Of a stretch of DNA of 8,122 bases, positions 6,200-8,122 are shown in pieces. The notes under the pieces are model-generated. The model did no database searches and was not told the DNA's origin. It worked only from the letters and a program-made list of their open reading frames with translations. Origin of the DNA: Chloroflexota bacterium (lineage in GTDB: Bacteria; Chloroflexota; Ktedonobacteria; Ktedonobacterales; Ktedonobacteraceae); NCBI GenBank assembly GCA_027316975.1, contig DAHVFL010000198.1:1-8122 (forward strand). Reading direction: 5' to 3'. Each line of letters opens with the position of its first letter. Within the stretch, counting starts at the first letter, position 1. Position numbers and translations under genes: made by a program.

Positions 6200-6976
6200 T
6201 TACCTGGCAGCGTGTGATGCCAACTCGTGTTGCATGACACCGTTTTCTTGCATGGAATCGATACCGCACGCTTGCACAAAACTGGCGAAGAGACGGGCGC
6301 TGGCGGATTCCTTCGTGTAGATTTCTTCGGGATGGAATTGCGCGGCTATGACGAAACGGTGACCTGGAACTTCGAGCATTTCAGCGATGCCATCATCGGC
6401 CTTCCCGCTAATTACCACGTTCCGGCCAGGCGTATGCACAGACTGGTGATGGAGACTATTCACCATAAAGGGGCCTGGGCCGAGCAGTTGCTCCACGCGA
6501 CTGCCGGGCAAGATATTGACGCGATGCGCCAGGTAATCACGCGACATGTGGCGATGGGAATGATGCAAGGTGTCCGGACACAGATCATGAATATCCTGGT
6601 AGAGCGTGCCGCCCAGCGCAACGTTCAAGACCTGCATACCGCGACATACTCCCAGCGTGGGGATGTCCTCTTGTATGGCCCAGGATGCCAGCTTCAATTC
6701 AATTTCATCAAGCTCTTTGTCAGGCTGATCGGAGAGTGGATGGGGCGTTTCTCCATAGATGAAAGGATCAATATCGACACCGCCGGAAAGCATGAGACCA
6801 TCCAGGCGAGGAAGTAGTGTATCGAACATACTAAAATCGTGAAGGAATGGAATAAGGATAGGAACGCCGCCGGCGTGCTCGATAGCATGAACATAGGCCC
6901 GGTTATTGCAATAAATGGGGCGTTTTGACCCATCTGCGTAATCTGCGTGGCAGGGTATGCCAATAAGTGGACGCAT
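6200..6976 (-). CDS. Class I glutamine amidotransferase-like hydrolase (peptidase C26, PuuD type)
   Basis: A 258-residue cytoplasmic hydrolase of the gamma-glutamyl-gamma-aminobutyrate hydrolase family, whose members cleave gamma-glutamyl amide bonds, for example in putrescine degradation. The catalytic triad is visible: nucleophile Cys111 in GVCRGMQVLN, His215 in AAQFHPE and Glu217. LSGGVDIDP (63-71) and NSLHHQSV (173-180) are also family hallmarks. The length is normal for the family. A good GAGGAG ribosome binding site precedes the ATG at 6976. No other polyamine genes are in the window, so the substrate cannot be assigned; related enzymes act on other gamma-glutamyl compounds. It has an intrinsic terminator upstream and so probably its own promoter, and it may be followed in the same transcript by the kinase gene. 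Confidence 0.93.
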   Translation of the reverse strand: MRPLIGIPCHADYADGSKRPIYCNNRAYVHAIEHAGGVPILIPFLHDFSMFDTLLPRLDGLMLSGGVDIDPFIYGETPHPLSDQPDKELDEIELKLASWAIQEDIPTLGVCRGMQVLNVALGGTLYQDIHDLCPDTLHHSHRHMSRDYLAHRVNILPGSRVEQLLGPGPFMVNSLHHQSVHTPGRNVVISGKADDGIAEMLEVPGHRFVIAAQFHPEEIYTKESASARLFASFVQACGIDSMQENGVMQHELASHAAR

Positions 6977-7018
6977 TTCAGATTCTCCTCTACCATAGAT
7001 GATTTCAAGCGATGTATA

Positions 7019-7060
7019 TATTTTGGACGTTTGAACCGGTAATTATTTGAATCCAAAATA
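7019..7060. promoter_or_regulatory. Inverted repeat upstream of the hydrolase, possible operator
   Basis: TATTTTGGA at 7019-7027 and TCCAAAATA at 7052-7060 are perfect nine-base reverse complements, 24 bases apart. The interval contains TTTGAA twice as a direct repeat. It lies 43-84 bases upstream of the hydrolase ATG, where an operator would be expected. The right half overlaps the T-run of the terminator, so part of its AT content serves another purpose. A TATATA on the minus strand at about 7021-7016 could be a -10 element, but I see no convincing -35. Confidence 0.4.
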
Positions 7061-7093
7061 AAAAAAGTGGAACGCATCAAGGGCGTTCCACTT
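7055..7093 (-). terminator. Strong intrinsic terminator, leftward
   Basis: On the minus strand, AAGTGGAACGC and GCGTTCCACTT form a perfect 11-base-pair stem around a seven-base loop (7065-7093). A run of seven Ts, then A and four more Ts, follows immediately. It lies 14 bases past the stop of the 35-codon reading frame and 79 bases before the hydrolase start, so it ends the short unit and isolates the hydrolase gene from transcription coming from the right. Confidence 0.93.
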
Positions 7094-7107
7094 AGAAAAA
7101 GGTTGCT

Positions 7108-7215
7108 TTAGAAAACGAAACGCACCCACCCGCGTCCAACCACTGTAAGCTCCAGCCAATACTGGAGCCGGGTAATCACGAGAGCGTGCATACTATGTTG
7201 CGTGTATTCGTTCAC
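7108..7215 (-). CDS. Small reading frame of 35 codons before a terminator
   Basis: GTG at 7215 to TAA at 7108 encodes 35 residues beginning MNEYTQHSMHALVITRLQ and ending WVRFVF. AGGAAA lies about seven bases before the GTG, and the intrinsic terminator begins 14 bases after the stop, so promoter region, frame and terminator form a compact unit. The peptide has Trp20 and Trp30 and a hydrophobic middle but no motif I recognise. The coding strand also holds a six-base-pair stem (CTCCAG, six bases, CTGGAG) at 7150-7167. It could be a small protein, a leader peptide before the hydrolase gene, or a non-coding small RNA in which the frame is accidental. Confidence 0.45.
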   Translation of the reverse strand: MNEYTQHSMHALVITRLQYWLELTVVGRGWVRFVF

Positions 7216-7263
7216 GTTGTATTTCCTGATACCGACCAAATGTCACAAAATCATCACACTTTT

Positions 7264-7292
7264 ATCATACGCCTGGCTGTCAAGTATCACAC
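7264..7292 (-). promoter_or_regulatory. Possible promoter of the small unit
   Basis: TATGAT at 7269-7264 matches five of six -10 positions. The hexamer 17 bases upstream, GTGTGA (7292-7287), matches only three of six -35 positions. A perfect TTGACA also occurs at 7283-7278, but nothing resembling a -10 lies 16-18 bases from it. Transcription from here would give an untranslated leader of about 40 bases before the GTG at 7215. Confidence 0.3.
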
Positions 7293-7350
7293 TGTTCAGC
7301 CAGATATGTGGAGATAAGGCTTTCCGTGAGAAGACTTGAGAAGTGTCCTG

Positions 7351-7424
7351 CCTGTCATCCTGAGCGCAGCGAAGGATCTGGCCTGGCAGACGAAGAGATC
7401 CTTCGCTGCGCTCAGGATGACAGG
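7351..7424. repeat. Dispersed palindromic repeat, perfect 29-base arms
   Basis: The arms at 7351-7379 and 7396-7424 are exact reverse complements around a 16-base loop, making this the most intact of the three copies. It begins 23 bases after the stop of the divisome-type gene, within the gap before the small unit. The loop (GCCTGGCAGACGAAG) resembles the loop of the copy at 4029-4100 (GCGCTGCCGACGAG), so the loop is also partly conserved. The region 7216-7447 holds only this repeat and the candidate promoter. Confidence 0.95.
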
Positions 7425-7447
7425 TACTATCTCCACGTGTCTGCTGT

Positions 7448-7927
7448 TCAGCTTCCAAAGAAGATATTCCACCATGCCTGCCAGAAATTTTGGGATGGCG
7501 CGGTCTTCCTGTCGGGCGATGGTACCTGGGATGAAGTTTGTTTGCTCCCGACGATGACGACGGGACGCTCTCCGGGTCGCACGTAGCCCAGTTGCTCGCG
7601 TGCCTCTTTTGCGATGACCGCCGGGTCTTGATAGCGATTGGCCTGCTGCGCTAAATAATCGCGATAGCTCTGCGCCTGTTGCGTTTGCGCCTGGGTTGCA
7701 CGAAGTTGCTGCGTCAACTGGCTATTCGTCCAGGCTTGCGCCAACGATCCCAGCAAAAAAGCCAGGCAGACCAGACCCGTGACCCAGATGATAGTGCGTG
7801 TGAAAAGCGAGCTGCGCCTGGCGCGCGCGCGTCCCTGAGTCTCTTCTATGCCGATTGCCGATGTGATGTACGGGCTGCTTCCCCCTGGACGCGAGGGGAA
7901 AGATGGTCGAGTTCGATATTCCGGCAT
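7448..7927 (-). CDS. FtsB/DivIC-like septum formation protein
   Basis: A 159-residue bitopic membrane protein of the septum formation initiator family, which in other bacteria forms a coiled-coil complex with FtsL and FtsQ/DivIB to activate septal wall synthesis. A 43-residue Arg/Ser/Pro-rich N-terminus should be cytoplasmic. One membrane helix spans about 44-64, and a Gln-rich coiled coil 66-98. The family signature follows at 101-120 (DPAVIAKEAREQLGY, then RPGE). The C-terminus ends in a Trp-rich amphipathic segment (FWQAWWNIFF). GAGGTGG lies six bases before the ATG at 7927. The gene diverges from the 5S rRNA gene with about 50 bases between its start and the 5S -35 element. No other division genes are present, so the exact paralogue cannot be named. 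Confidence 0.85.
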   Translation of the reverse strand: MPEYRTRPSFPSRPGGSSPYITSAIGIEETQGRARARRSSLFTRTIIWVTGLVCLAFLLGSLAQAWTNSQLTQQLRATQAQTQQAQSYRDYLAQQANRYQDPAVIAKEAREQLGYVRPGERPVVIVGSKQTSSQVPSPDRKTAPSQNFWQAWWNIFFGS

Positions 7928-7975
7928 ACATCCACCTCTTTTTCTGCTACTCTCTAAAATTCCCTGATTCAGCTA

Positions 7976-8004
7976 TTGACAACAGTTCTTCTCTGTAGTA
8001 TTAT
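7976..8004 (+). promoter_or_regulatory. Near-consensus sigma-70-type promoter for the 5S rRNA gene
   Basis: TTGACA at 7976-7981 and TATTAT at 7999-8004 are separated by exactly 17 bases, an almost ideal strong promoter. Transcription should begin near 8011, giving a leader of about 30 bases before the 5S region. The leader contains a small hairpin (CCTG at 8026-8029, CAGG at 8036-8039) that may help 5' processing. The reverse strand of the -35 element reads TTGTCA, so the leftward divisome gene could share this control region. Confidence 0.9.
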
Positions 8005-8042
8005 ACATCCTGTCAAGAGAAATCGCCTGTATGCGCAGGTGA

Positions 8043-8122
<80 letters not shown>

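Noticed and set aside
6227..6817. Plus-strand frame of 196 codons
   Set aside because: It lies opposite the hydrolase, whose catalytic Cys, His and Glu motifs are intact on the minus strand.
29..7424. CRISPR array
   Set aside because: The repeated units are palindromic, only three in number and thousands of bases apart, with no spacers or cas genes.

Overview
The window is a gene-dense bacterial segment of moderate GC. Every protein gene lies on the minus strand; a 5S rRNA gene on the plus strand runs off the right edge. The GAF/HisKA_3 sensor kinase, the FtsB/DivIC-like protein with a Trp-rich tail, and the dispersed CATCCTGAGCGCAGCGAAGG hairpin repeats suggest a Chloroflexota genome, perhaps of the Ktedonobacteria. 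This is inferred from style and is not proven.

From right to left, in the direction of minus-strand transcription: a near-consensus promoter (7976-8004) drives the 5S rRNA gene to the right. A small divisome-type protein (7448-7927) reads left and ends just before a hairpin repeat (7351-7424). Next comes a short self-contained unit, a 35-codon reading frame (7108-7215) followed by a strong intrinsic terminator (7055-7093). A class I glutamine-amidotransferase hydrolase of the PuuD type follows (6200-6976), then a NarL-type two-component pair whose genes overlap by four bases: sensor kinase 4856-6121 and response regulator 4164-4859. A second hairpin repeat (4029-4100) and an AT-rich stretch separate these from the leftmost operon.

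That operon (3826 down to 175) is the most interesting part. It encodes, in order, a small exported or membrane-anchored protein, an FAD/NAD(P)H oxidoreductase with a long disordered-looking tail, a two-cluster [4Fe-4S] ferredoxin, and a five-helix membrane protein. The membrane protein carries two His-x13-His pairs on separate helices, the ligand pattern of a transmembrane di-heme cytochrome b. Together they look like a transmembrane electron-transfer module: NAD(P)H to FAD to Fe-S to two hemes b to a quinone or an outside acceptor. The direction and the final acceptor cannot be read from sequence.

The oxidoreductase gene ends at an amber codon, but its frame stays open for 29 more codons to a TAA touching the ferredoxin ATG. 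That extension repeats the SLWSYS motif found before the stop, pointing to a recent nonsense mutation, a sequencing error or readthrough. A third hairpin repeat (29-122) closes the operon.
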